A DNA stretch of 64,000 bases, from positions 1-64,000 of the forward strand of contig NZ_FMAY01000013.1 of assembly GCF_900094925.1 (NCBI RefSeq). Direction: 5' to 3'. Numbering within the stretch: the stretch's first letter is position 1; each line of letters opens with the position of its first letter. Source of the stretch: Kosakonia oryzendophytica (GTDB taxonomy: Bacteria; Pseudomonadota; Gammaproteobacteria; Enterobacterales; Enterobacteriaceae). A program made the translations under genes and the position numbers. The notes below the pieces were generated by a model. That model was not told the DNA's origin, ran no database searches, and saw only the letters and a program-made list of their open reading frames with translations. Of the stretch, positions 45,832 to 54,639 are shown one piece after another.

Positions 45832-46983
45832 CTATATATCCTCACCTGCTTCGTACTCAACGTCTGATAGCCTTACCTCAAGCTCTAAGCCCGTCGTGAA
45901 GCCATTATTATTGAGGCTGTGGGTCACCTTACTGATTATCCATGCCTGCTCATCTATGACGCTCTTAAAGCCCGAGACTTTCACCGGCGTTTCCGGGTAC
46001 AGGTCAGCGCGACCGACCGCGAGATTTATTGAAAACTCGGCAACACCGCGCTGTAGTTTGTCCCATTTGGCTGTCGCAGCCCGTACCGCCTGGGCTTTTG
46101 TGGCGTACACGGTTGTCAGTGCAAAAACATTATCCGCCTCACCGGCCATGTATTCACCTTCCCGCGCCTCGGGGACTTTGGCCTCCTTCTTTTTTGCCTT
46201 TGCTTTGGGATGCTGCAACGCGCGCAGGTGCTGCTCTTTCGGCTTGCGTTTTACCTTCACTTTTTTCGGCTTCGGCTCTTTGGTATGGAGCCATTGCGCC
46301 GTCACGCCGGTGTAAGCGCCCCGGTCAGCGATCGCAAACTGATGGCGGTCGCCATCGCTGCGGGTGATCGTCACCTGGGGAATCGGCTTGCCACTGGCGT
46401 TAACGGCATTACCCGGCCTGAGAAAAAGTAACTTACCGGCTTTGATGGATACCTCACCGCCGTTCCGGTCAGCAAGCCGTGTCAGAAATTTGGCGTCGGA
46501 CTCCTGCGCCTGGTCGATATGCGGCAGCGGGATTTTTGCCAGTTCCGGCGCAACTGCGGCGGTTAATTTGTTCCGTGCCGCAATGGCCTCAACGATTGCC
46601 CCCAGCGTTTTATCGTGCCAGGACTCTTCCCGGCGCGAATTCAGCGACCCGCGAAAATCAGCCGAGCGGGCGCGGATGGTCACCGTATCCGGCGCGCCCC
46701 GGTGCTCAACCTCATCAACGGTAAAACTGCCTTTATTCACCAGCGCCGAATCTTTCCACCCAAGCCAGAGCGTCAGCACGGCACCGCGCACCGGAAGAGC
46801 GACAAGCCCGTCGGCGTCGTTGAGCTCGATATCAAGCTGATCGGCTTCAAATCCCCGGTTGTCAGTCATGGTGAGGCTTATCAGTCTGGCGCTGATATTG
46901 CCGGTAATATCCTTGCTTTCGAGTTTGAGCATAAAGTCGGGAACAAGGGAGCTCCCCGCCTTGCTATAGAGTATTTCGGACAT
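45832..46983 (-). CDS. D: late control gene D protein (tail component)
   Basis: GpD of P2, a baseplate/tail hub protein related to T4 gp27/VgrG; 383 residues (P2 about 387). A very basic Lys-rich stretch occupies about residues 235-275. Start overlaps the U stop (ATGA), so the two are translationally coupled; last of the FI-D late operon before ogr. Confidence 0.95.
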   Translation of the reverse strand: MSEILYSKAGSSLVPDFMLKLESKDITGNISARLISLTMTDNRGFEADQLDIELNDADGLVALPVRGAVLTLWLGWKDSALVNKGSFTVDEVEHRGAPDTVTIRARSADFRGSLNSRREESWHDKTLGAIVEAIAARNKLTAAVAPELAKIPLPHIDQAQESDAKFLTRLADRNGGEVSIKAGKLLFLRPGNAVNASGKPIPQVTITRSDGDRHQFAIADRGAYTGVTAQWLHTKEPKPKKVKVKRKPKEQHLRALQHPKAKAKKKEAKVPEAREGEYMAGEADNVFALTTVYATKAQAVRAATAKWDKLQRGVAEFSINLAVGRADLYPETPVKVSGFKSVIDEQAWIISKVTHSLNNNGFTTGLELEVRLSDVEYEAGEDI

Positions 46984-47459
46984 CAGAACCCCAGCGTTGA
47001 TGTTAATTTTGTTGCCGCGTCTTTCGCGTTACTGACGAGGGTTTCGGCCTGTTTACTCAGATCGCCATACACCGCCGCGAGTGATTCATCGACCCGCGTT
47101 AACGTCAGCGTAAAGCTGATTTTTCGCGGTGAGCCGTCGGAAAAAAACTCGGTGCCGGTATCGCTGATACTGTTGATAACAAACATGCCGTAAATCATCC
47201 CGGAACCGGAAAGCAACGGCCATGCCTTACCATCCTCGGCCATCAGCCGGAGCGCGGTTAAGGACAGATGGCCGCCTGTCAGTTCGGGATAAAGCTCACC
47301 GCCAAGTGTGATTTTCTCCTCGCCCACGCCGAGAAACTGAAAAGCGTCACGTTTACCGACGCGGGCATTTGACGGCCAGCGATACTCTGCGTCGCGCTGC
47401 ATATTCTGAAACGGCAGTGTCTGGCGCATAAAAACGAACAACCCCAAAGCCAGCATCAT
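46983..47459 (-). CDS. U: tail protein GpU
   Basis: 158-residue tail-tube terminator/completion protein of the P2 GpU family, recognised by LGLFVFMRQTLPFQ at the start and the YRWPSNARVGKRDAFQFLG core. Lies between T and D as in P2. Confidence 0.94.
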   Translation of the reverse strand: MMLALGLFVFMRQTLPFQNMQRDAEYRWPSNARVGKRDAFQFLGVGEEKITLGGELYPELTGGHLSLTALRLMAEDGKAWPLLSGSGMIYGMFVINSISDTGTEFFSDGSPRKISFTLTLTRVDESLAAVYGDLSKQAETLVSNAKDAATKLTSTLGF

Positions 47460-47471
47460 TTTCTGTTCCCC

Positions 47472-49946
47472 TTATCCGTCAGTTCTCATGTCAGCGCGTT
47501 CACGGGCGCGTTTTTCCCTGTCGGCGCGCTCCACGGCATCCCGTAACTGATTCCCCAGCTCACCACCGGGTGCACCGCCGTTCTGCAGGGTGATGTTGTA
47601 ATTGCTCTGACGGTTATCAACATAAGATTTTCCGGCACCGGGCGCGGTCACCGGCATATAGGACGGATAGCCGCCATACGAAGAAGTGAGAGGGAAATAT
47701 GACCCCGGCGGCGTGGCATTACCTGGCTGTTCCGACCGGGATTTCGCCTGGCTGGCTTTTTCGCCTTTCTCGTCAAGACCGTCAGACTCTTTGTTAATCA
47801 CACCGAGTTTTTCCAGCACCCATTCAATGCCGGATCGCAGTTTGTTGAACGCTTTAAGCGGCAACATCAGCGCATCGGCGAGCGCCTGACCAAACGCGAT
47901 ACCGGCATCCTTGCAGGAATTAAGCTGTTCCTGAGACGACTTGACCGGCTCAAGCAGGTTTTTAAACCAGTCCCACGCCGCCTTTAATTTTTCGCCCAGC
48001 CAGTCAAACATCGGTTTAAGCGGTGAGAACATTTCACCGACCGGCGCAAAGGCCGCCGTGAGTCCCTCAATCACGCCGCTGAAAAAGGCGCTGATGGGCT
48101 CCCAGTATTTGCGGATAAGCAGGGCACCGGCGACGATGGCGACACCAATCGCGATAATCGGCCACGTCAGCGCACCGAGTACCGTCATGATCGCGCCGCC
48201 CACGACGCTGAAGACCGTCCCGAGCACACCGGCAATCGCAATAATCGCGTTGATGCCAGAAATAACGGGAAACGCAACCAGGCCGATAGCGCCAATGACG
48301 GCAATCACGGCAGTTACCACCCCGGCCAGCACGCCGAGGGTTTGCGCCAGCCCCTGATTTTTCTGGATCCAGCCGTCAAGTTGCAGCACGTAGCCGGTCG
48401 CGGTCTGCACCAGTTTGCGCAGGGAAGACTCCTGCTGGTCAAACAGGTCAGTCCCGACCGCCTCGTAAGCCGACTGGAACTCTTTGAAGTCGCCGCCGAG
48501 GTTGTCCTGCATGACTTTGACCAGTTCTTCGGTCTTGCCGTCAGACGCTTTAAACGCAGCGGTGAGCGCATCAAGCTTCCCGCCCGAGGCGGCAGACATC
48601 AGCACCGCCGCCGCCGAGCTGGCTTCCTCACCGAAAATCGTTTTCATGTATTCGGCGCGCTGGCCGGTGCCGAGTTTGTTTTTCTCAAAGCTGGCCTGAA
48701 TCTCTTTGAGGATGGCAAATATCGGTCGGGTGTTTCCCTTCTTATCAGCGGTGCTGATACCCAGCTCTTTAATCGCTTTATACGCTTCGCCGGTTGGCGC
48801 TTGCAGACGGGTGATCACCGCCCGGCTCCCCGTACCGGCCATTGACCCGGTGATTTTCGCGTCGTGCAATGCCCCCACCATCGCGGCGGCCTGCTCGATA
48901 CTGACCCCGGCATTTTTGGCGACCGGCGCGGCGTAAGTCAGCGCATCGTTAAGCCCGTCAAAGTCCGTCGCGGTTTTATTCATCGTCATCGACAGGACAT
49001 CGCCGATGTGCGACACCTGATCGTTGCTCAGTTCAAATGCTGATTTCATGCCCATCAGCAACCCGGCGTTTTCCTCCATCGTTCGCTTGTTTGACAGCGC
49101 CATGTTGAGCGTGGTCGGGGTCGCAGCCTGAATATCTGCGGCGCTCCCGCCCGCTTTGGCGATGATGATTTGTGCCCCGGCAGCATCATCAGCCGAGGCG
49201 GCGGTGTTGTCGCCGAGCTGGCGCGCCTGTTTGCGCAGCGCCGTCATTTCTGCGGAGTCTTTCGCTACGCCGAGCACGGCCTGTAATTCAGAATTCTTTT
49301 GCGCAAACTCATAACCCGGCTTTAACAACGCTGCACCCGCCAGCGTGGCGGCTGTCGCCATTCCCACGCCAGCGGCACCCACCGCCGCCGCGTTCCCGGC
49401 CAGCTCCTTTCCGGTCTGGTAACGCTGTTTTACCCGGCTCAGTTTTTCTTTTTGCGCGCTGACTTTTCCCAGCGCCGCGCGTTGCCGGTCAAGCTGGGAT
49501 GTCGTCTCGCTGATTGTGTTTTTCAGGCGGCGCTCATCAGCCGCCAGCGTACGGGTATTAATCCCGGCCTGGCTCAGCGCCTGTCGCTGGCGTTGCACCG
49601 CCTCGCGCAGACTGTTGTGTTTGAGCTGGAGCGCGGCGGCGCTTTTACGGGCGGCCTCCATTGCGGTCGCCTGTGCGCGTGTCGGCTGCTCTGTGTTTTT
49701 AAACTGCACCGCCAGCGCGGCGGCTTCCTGTTTGGCTTTTTCCAGCGCCTGACTGGTGACCGCGAGCTGGGCGCTTGTTTTACGAAAACCCTCTATTCTG
49801 GATGCCTGGCTGTTGAGCTCACGCAACGAGGTCTGGGTCGCCCGGATACCTCCGGCCAGCTCGCGGCTGGCCTTGTCGATGGATTTTAACGGGCGCGTCG
49901 CCTGGTCAACCGCTTTGAGCAATACTTGTAATTTCACATCACTCAT
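47472..49946 (-). CDS. T: tail tape measure protein GpT
   Basis: 824-residue tape measure (P2 T about 815), whose length sets tail length. Long coiled-coil N-terminal part (1-160), conserved phage TMP core (about 210-510), a hydrophobic Ala/Gly/Ile/Val-rich region with several membrane-like segments (about 530-610), and a Pro/Ser/Tyr-rich C-terminus. Starts 12 nt upstream of the E' stop in a different frame. Confidence 0.95.
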   Translation of the reverse strand: MSDVKLQVLLKAVDQATRPLKSIDKASRELAGGIRATQTSLRELNSQASRIEGFRKTSAQLAVTSQALEKAKQEAAALAVQFKNTEQPTRAQATAMEAARKSAAALQLKHNSLREAVQRQRQALSQAGINTRTLAADERRLKNTISETTSQLDRQRAALGKVSAQKEKLSRVKQRYQTGKELAGNAAAVGAAGVGMATAATLAGAALLKPGYEFAQKNSELQAVLGVAKDSAEMTALRKQARQLGDNTAASADDAAGAQIIIAKAGGSAADIQAATPTTLNMALSNKRTMEENAGLLMGMKSAFELSNDQVSHIGDVLSMTMNKTATDFDGLNDALTYAAPVAKNAGVSIEQAAAMVGALHDAKITGSMAGTGSRAVITRLQAPTGEAYKAIKELGISTADKKGNTRPIFAILKEIQASFEKNKLGTGQRAEYMKTIFGEEASSAAAVLMSAASGGKLDALTAAFKASDGKTEELVKVMQDNLGGDFKEFQSAYEAVGTDLFDQQESSLRKLVQTATGYVLQLDGWIQKNQGLAQTLGVLAGVVTAVIAVIGAIGLVAFPVISGINAIIAIAGVLGTVFSVVGGAIMTVLGALTWPIIAIGVAIVAGALLIRKYWEPISAFFSGVIEGLTAAFAPVGEMFSPLKPMFDWLGEKLKAAWDWFKNLLEPVKSSQEQLNSCKDAGIAFGQALADALMLPLKAFNKLRSGIEWVLEKLGVINKESDGLDEKGEKASQAKSRSEQPGNATPPGSYFPLTSSYGGYPSYMPVTAPGAGKSYVDNRQSNYNITLQNGGAPGGELGNQLRDAVERADREKRARERADMRTDG

Positions 49947-50058
49947 TCGTGTTTCCGCTTCGCTGGAGCGCTTTTTCGCGCCATGTGATGAGCTCGGTCA
50001 GGCTCATGGGAAAGAGCTCTGAGGGCGGCCAGTGGAAAATCACTGCAATATCCGCCAT
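49939..50058 (-). CDS. E': E' frame of the E+E' tail assembly protein
   Basis: A 39-codon open frame, from MADIAVIFHWPPSELFPM to GNTNE, in the -1 frame relative to E, overlapping the T start. In P2 this frame is made as a C-terminal extension of E by -1 ribosomal frameshifting, giving E+E', the chaperone of tail-tape assembly. Here the frameshifted reading leaves E after residue 85 and adds 57 residues, giving 142, the P2 value. It may have no independent start. Confidence 0.9.
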   Translation of the reverse strand: MADIAVIFHWPPSELFPMSLTELITWREKALQRSGNTNE

Positions 50059-50090
50059 CAGATCATCAACCGAGAGATTTTTCGGGAAGG

Positions 50091-50366
50091 TTACTGCACC
50101 GAACTCGGCGACAAAAAACCGACCACCTGACCGGCCAGCGCAACCAGATCGGGCAGCTCCAGCGCGGCGACTTCCTGCTCGGTCAGGGAGGGGGCTGTCA
50201 TGCGCGGCAGTACCTTAATCAGCGCATCCACCTCGGAATTCGCGACCGCCGCCAGACTGACGCCGCGAAGCGTACCGGCGTTCGGCTTCATCAGCGTAAT
50301 GGTGTTCACCACCTGATCGCCGCGTTTAATCGGATTTTCCAGGGTCACTACGTTTTCTTTGCTCAT
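50091..50366 (-). CDS. E: tail assembly protein GpE
   Basis: 91 residues, the P2 length. First part of the E/E' tail assembly chaperone pair that precedes the tape measure in most long-tailed phages. Near its 3' end the slippery heptamer T TTT TTG (50112-50118, reverse strand) is in the correct frame for -1 slippage into E'. Confidence 0.95.
   Translation of the reverse strand: MSKENVVTLENPIKRGDQVVNTITLMKPNAGTLRGVSLAAVANSEVDALIKVLPRMTAPSLTEQEVAALELPDLVALAGQVVGFLSPSSVQ
50112..50118 (-). promoter_or_regulatory. -1 ribosomal frameshift site (T TTT TTG) of E/E'
   Basis: The heptamer sits six codons before the E stop, with GGT-TTT-TTG as zero-frame codons. Slippage by one base reads straight through the E stop into the E' frame without a further stop until 49939. 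Confidence 0.9.
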
Positions 50367-50426
50367 GATTTTCTCGTTTAAGTTCGTTATCAGGTAACCC
50401 GGCAGGCGGCGCTCGCCGGGGAAAAA

Positions 50427-50945
50427 TTACAGGCCAATATTGCGGCGGTGCTGTTCCAGTCTGTCGGTGCCGTTCACTTTCTCAATCATGTTGATGGTGT
50501 CGATTTCGACCAGCTCCTTACCATCCATCGTCAGCTTGAAATAGGTACACACGACCGAAATTTTGGCCTCGGTGTCTTCGCCCATTTTGCTTTCGCCGGT
50601 GTCGATTTCTTTCTGGCGACCACGCATGACCACTTCGACGGCGACCGTTTCGCCGGTGTCGTCGCGCTGGTAGGAACCGGCAAAACGCACCGGCACCGCG
50701 TCGACGCCGGTCGCGCCGTACAGCTCCCAGATAACCGCATCAGGGAAGCCGCCGAGCGACCATTCCATCGACAGGGCATCATCATCGAGGCCGAGGTCGA
50801 CCGGCGCACTGCCGCTCATCCCCGCCCCGCGATAGTTCTCAAGCTTGCGGGTCAGCTTCGGTAACGTGATGGACTTCGCCACCCCCTGATAGCTGTAGCC
50901 ATTCAGGAAGACGTTCATATGTTTCAGTTTGCGCGGCATTGCCAT
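50427..50945 (-). CDS. FII: major tail tube protein FII
   Basis: 172-residue tail tube subunit of the contractile tail, equal in length to P2 FII and recognised by MAMPRKLKHMNVFLNGYSYQ at the start and DRLEQHRRNIGL at the end. Follows FI by 12 nt. Confidence 0.97.
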   Translation of the reverse strand: MAMPRKLKHMNVFLNGYSYQGVAKSITLPKLTRKLENYRGAGMSGSAPVDLGLDDDALSMEWSLGGFPDAVIWELYGATGVDAVPVRFAGSYQRDDTGETVAVEVVMRGRQKEIDTGESKMGEDTEAKISVVCTYFKLTMDGKELVEIDTINMIEKVNGTDRLEQHRRNIGL

Positions 50946-50957
50946 GTGTCAGGCTCC

Positions 50958-52148
50958 TTAGTTGCTGTTGACCGCTGTCACCAGATTGGCGAGATACTTG
51001 TCGGTGATGCGCTGGCGTAAGGTCAGGTTTTCCAGCGGGGGAACCGGCGTATAGTCGTAGTCGATATAGAGTTTTCCGGCCTTGAGGGTTTCCTTGTCGT
51101 TGGCCTCCTCGTCAAACCAGCAGGTCGCATCGACGATATAGCCATTGGTTTTCAGCTCGCGGAATTTGGCGTTAATCCCGTCAACGATGTCACGAATCAG
51201 CGTCGCGGTGATCGGCTTGTCGACCGCCCACATATGCGCCTCCGCCATCGTGTCAGCGATAACCTGTGCGGTGCGGGTGTAGTTCTCAAACAGGAATAAC
51301 GGATCATCGGAACAGGTGCGGTTACCCCAGAAGCGAAAGCCATCTTTGCGAATCAGCGTCGTGACCCCGGCTTCGTTCAGCAGGTCGGCATCGGTGCCGG
51401 GCTCCTGCAAATCCCAGAATACGGACGCGCTGATACCGGTGACGCCGTTAACGCCGACGTTTGACAGCGTTTTATGCCAGCCAACAGTCTGGTCGATGTA
51501 AGCGCGCAGACCCAGCGCGCGCGCCGTGGCGTAAGCGGTTCTGGTGGCGTTCGTCGTGGTGTCCCAGGCGAGGAAATCAGGCCAGATAACCATCAGTTCG
51601 CGCTGGCTGAAGTTGTCGCGGTATTTGATGGCCTCGGAAATCGTTTTACAGCCCCACGCGCTGACATACCCGAAAGCGCGCAGTTTCTGGCAGACCGGCG
51701 CAAGCGCGGTCGCCACTTCGAGTGTGTCGTAACCCGGCACACCGAGAATACGCGGCTTGACGCCGGTGACTGCCTCGGCGGTCAGCAGGGCTTTCAGCCC
51801 GGTATATTTGCCGCTGGCGTCCGTGGTGCCGATGATATTGGAAACCGTCTGCGCGAATGCGGCCTCCTCATCCTCGCCGGTGCCCTCTTCGACACGCACG
51901 ACAACGGTGACCGGTTTAGCCTGGTCGGCGATGGCCTGAAGCGCGGCGCGCAGGGTGCCTTTTTTACCGGCTTTCGCAATGGCGCTCTGTACGCTGGTAA
52001 TGAGCACCGGCTCATTAAGGGGGAAAGTTGCCGCGTCGGCGTCGCTGGCGGTACAGACCATACCGACAATCGCCGTCGAGACCGTGGAAATAACGCGCGT
52101 GCCGTCGTTAATTTCGACGACCTGCACGCCGTGGTGAAAATCACTCAT
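50958..52148 (-). CDS. FI: major tail sheath protein FI
   Basis: 396-residue contractile sheath subunit, the P2 length. Opens with MSDFHHGVQVVEINDGTR and ends LVTAVNSN. First gene of the FI-FII-E-T-U-D late operon; its promoter should lie in the 181-nt gap upstream. Confidence 0.97.
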   Translation of the reverse strand: MSDFHHGVQVVEINDGTRVISTVSTAIVGMVCTASDADAATFPLNEPVLITSVQSAIAKAGKKGTLRAALQAIADQAKPVTVVVRVEEGTGEDEEAAFAQTVSNIIGTTDASGKYTGLKALLTAEAVTGVKPRILGVPGYDTLEVATALAPVCQKLRAFGYVSAWGCKTISEAIKYRDNFSQRELMVIWPDFLAWDTTTNATRTAYATARALGLRAYIDQTVGWHKTLSNVGVNGVTGISASVFWDLQEPGTDADLLNEAGVTTLIRKDGFRFWGNRTCSDDPLFLFENYTRTAQVIADTMAEAHMWAVDKPITATLIRDIVDGINAKFRELKTNGYIVDATCWFDEEANDKETLKAGKLYIDYDYTPVPPLENLTLRQRITDKYLANLVTAVNSN

Positions 52149-52329
52149 CCGTTTAACTCCGTGGTGTTGGGGTGAGTGATATTTTCAGGCGAGTGAAGGT
52201 AAGAGGCTATTTGTCAGGGTTGGGTTAGATCTGACACAGCCACTGTGTCATGAATGGCGGGTTTGCCCCGCCATACGGGGGAAAATCAGAGAAGCGCTGG
52301 CAGCTCAGACAGTGAATGAACCGACGATG
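52149..52329 (-). promoter_or_regulatory. intergenic region upstream of FI (probable late promoter P_F)
   Basis: No gene seen. It holds a 19-nt dyad TGACACAG-CCA-CTGTGTCA (52232-52250) and a hairpin ATGGCGGG-TTTGC-CCCGCCAT (52254-52274). The hairpin may end the V-to-H transcript. The dyad lies 84-102 nt before FI, roughly where an Ogr-type activator site is expected, but it is not the usual TGT-N12-ACA form. The promoter assignment is by position. Confidence 0.5.
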
Positions 52330-52518
52330 TTACTCATTCACCGGGGCATTGTTCCCGCCTGACATTGACATCACCCCGATAAGCTCACTGACCGCGGCGA
52401 GTCTTGGATCATCGTCCTCCACGGCACCCTGAAAAGGGAAAAATTCAGCCGGTTGCGGCGCAAGGAACACGCCTGTAATTTCCTTTCTGCTCTTGTCGTT
52501 AAATTGCACGTAATACAT
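52330..52518 (-). CDS. small protein of unknown function after the tail fibre
   Basis: 62 residues beginning MYYVQFNDKSRKEITGVF and rich in acidic residues mid-protein (VEDDDPRLAA). It starts 10 nt after the H stop, where P2 encodes the tail-fibre chaperone G, but is far too short to be G and is not recognised as one. The VEDDDPRLAA stretch resembles short proteins often found after phage tail-fibre genes. The in-frame extension reaching into H is discarded. Confidence 0.7.
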   Translation of the reverse strand: MYYVQFNDKSRKEITGVFLAPQPAEFFPFQGAVEDDDPRLAAVSELIGVMSMSGGNNAPVNE

Positions 52519-52528
52519 CACGCCTCCT

Positions 52529-54031
52529 TCAGAATGCATAGCCGGTACACCCGATCCCGTACTGACCGGAATAGGTGTTAGGCATGTTGTAGTAAAGCGT
52601 CTGGCTTTCAATAACATGTAACTCGCCATTGGCTATCGCTGCGGATGTCTGCCCCGTAACCGTGGCATTTGCGCGTAGCTGGCCGATACCCGTCACGGAA
52701 GAATAGAGGCTCAGTTCAACACCGGTGCCAGGCTGATTTTCATAGACAGTGAGATAACCGTTTATCGTGACCGCGTTTTTCGGGACAGCGGTTGCAAAGG
52801 AGACGCCGCTTATCGCTGTGACTCCGGTAAGTGTGGCATACACCACCGTCAGCGGAAAAGACACATGCCGGTTTCTCTGATGCCCGACAACAAACTGACC
52901 CGAGACGATACGCCAGACGCTGACAAGGGCGGAAGCCGTGTAACCGGCGGGCATATTCACCCCGCCATAGATTTCAGGCACTGACGATGCGGTCGCATTC
53001 ACCGCCAGCAAAGCAGACTTTTTTTCGTCAGGCTTATAAATGGCGTACAGGGCAATATATCCGTTCGCCGGAGCGGTGCCGGTATCCATACCCCCCGCCC
53101 CGGTAACTGACAGGTTCACAACCTTGTTGAAGTCCGGCACCCGGTAAAGTTTGCCGCCGGGTTCCGTCGCAACGATAACCTCATCGGCAATAAAATTTGC
53201 TGATACTGACGCGGCGGCGATGTTCATTCTCGCATTACGGGATGCGCCCACCACAGAGACACCGGCGACAGCCTCCCTTAGTCCCAGATAATCAAGAAGC
53301 CCGGTAACACTTTTTCCCGAAAGCTCAGTCAGCGTGTTATCGAGCGGCTGTTTTTTTGACAGCTCACCGGACACCAGCGCCGCAATCGCCGCCTGAACAA
53401 AAGCGGTTGTTGCCAGTTGAGCGTCATTTGACGTTTGCGCCGCCGTCGGCGCTTTCGGCGTGCCGGTGAAAACCGGGCTGGCAAGCGGGGCATACTGCGG
53501 ATGCGGATTACTGGCGGCGATATGCTGTTTCAGCAGATTGTCAGCATACGCTTTCACCTCAATGACCGCGTTATCGGCATACTGACGCGTCGCCAGCACG
53601 ACCGACGGGTCGATTTTCAGCGTCACGGCGGCGGTTGAGGAGACAATCAGCACCATGCGTATGGTCTGCGTGCGCCCGCTTCCCTCCTGTAACTGCGGCT
53701 TGTAGGTTTCCGGGCAGTTCGCCACGGCAATTAACACGCCGTTATCGTCATAAATCCCGATTTCACGGATCCAGAATCCACCCTCATTTTCGGGGATGAT
53801 TTGCTCGGCAATAATCTGGCTGGCGTTGTTCGGGTCAACGCTCAGCATATTCAGCGGCGCAATGCGCTTCTGATTGACCAGCTTTGTCTGTGCCGCGTCC
53901 GGCGTCGGCAGGGTGCCGTTGCCGTCCCCGACGGCCATTTGTGTCAGGTTGAGTTTCGTGCCGAGGGCGGCGGCGTTCGCCAGCAGTGCCGCGCCCTGAT
54001 TGGTCAGAATTGCAAAAAATTTCGCGGTCAT
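52529..54031 (-). CDS. H: tail fibre protein GpH (chimeric)
   Basis: 500 residues against about 669 in P2. The first 160 residues, which attach the fibre to the baseplate, are P2 H-like (MAVGDGNGTLP, GGFWIREIGIYDD, LQEGSGRTQTIRM). Then comes a repeat-type shaft (HPQYAPLASPVFTGTPKAPT), and a C-terminal part from about 230 that I do not recognise as P2. Start overlaps the I stop by ATGA. The tip defines receptor binding, so host range should differ from P2. Confidence 0.9.
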   Translation of the reverse strand: MTAKFFAILTNQGAALLANAAALGTKLNLTQMAVGDGNGTLPTPDAAQTKLVNQKRIAPLNMLSVDPNNASQIIAEQIIPENEGGFWIREIGIYDDNGVLIAVANCPETYKPQLQEGSGRTQTIRMVLIVSSTAAVTLKIDPSVVLATRQYADNAVIEVKAYADNLLKQHIAASNPHPQYAPLASPVFTGTPKAPTAAQTSNDAQLATTAFVQAAIAALVSGELSKKQPLDNTLTELSGKSVTGLLDYLGLREAVAGVSVVGASRNARMNIAAASVSANFIADEVIVATEPGGKLYRVPDFNKVVNLSVTGAGGMDTGTAPANGYIALYAIYKPDEKKSALLAVNATASSVPEIYGGVNMPAGYTASALVSVWRIVSGQFVVGHQRNRHVSFPLTVVYATLTGVTAISGVSFATAVPKNAVTINGYLTVYENQPGTGVELSLYSSVTGIGQLRANATVTGQTSAAIANGELHVIESQTLYYNMPNTYSGQYGIGCTGYAF

Positions 54032-54639
54032 GCGTTAACTCTCAGGTTATCAATAAACAGAATGGCCGAGGCCGGGAAGTAATCACCGCCAACAGCGATT
54101 TGCTCCGGCGTGTAGGGGTAAACCGTCAGCGAATTGCCGTCATAGCTTCCGGCTTCTGCATGGAAATTGCCGGATGTGCTCAGGCTGATAGCGAGGCCGG
54201 TTAAGTGGCGACTGGCCGGTTTGGCATCATCAATAAGCCGCTCCAGCTCCTGATACATTTCATCGGTGATCCCGCCGTCCAGCACACCGACAACAAGCCG
54301 GAAGGTTCCAGGCTCCTCGTTGAGCTGCCACCACTCCTTAATCTCAATCAGAAAGCCGAGCGGCTCGACCACGCGACGTAATGCGCTGATGGTGCCTTTG
54401 TGCTGATGGACGTAAAACGAGGCGGCAATAACGTTGCGTTTGGTGGCTTCCGGCCAGGCTGAATCCCACCGGTCAACGGACAGCGCCCAGGCAAGATAAG
54501 ACAGCAGGTTAACCGGGCAGGTTTTCGGATCCCACAGGGTACGCAGCGGCACCGGCACGCGGATGATTTCCGCTGCGGCGGCTGCGGCGGCGACTTCCAG
54601 CGCCGAGGAGCCGACGGGCAACAGGCGGTCATCACTCAT
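54028..54639 (-). CDS. I: baseplate/tail protein GpI
   Basis: 203 residues, P2 I family (P2 I about 176), starting MSDDRLLPVGSSALEVAAA and keeping VDRWDSAWPEATKR, HKGTISALRRVVEPLGFLI and DDAKPASRHLTGL. The C-terminal 25-30 residues are extra compared with P2. Overlaps both J (8 nt) and H (4 nt), so tightly coupled. Confidence 0.93.
   Translation of the reverse strand: MSDDRLLPVGSSALEVAAAAAAAEIIRVPVPLRTLWDPKTCPVNLLSYLAWALSVDRWDSAWPEATKRNVIAASFYVHQHKGTISALRRVVEPLGFLIEIKEWWQLNEEPGTFRLVVGVLDGGITDEMYQELERLIDDAKPASRHLTGLAISLSTSGNFHAEAGSYDGNSLTVYPYTPEQIAVGGDYFPASAILFIDNLRVNA

Noticed and set aside
46205-46280. Lys-rich stretch in GpD as a possible inserted DNA-binding or toxin domain
   Set aside because: A similar basic segment occurs in P2 GpD as I recall it, so it is a family feature rather than an insertion.
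51474-52175. 233-codon forward frame opposite the tail sheath gene
   Set aside because: Antisense to FI, with no recognisable protein motif and no ribosome-binding site; FI explains the coding signal.
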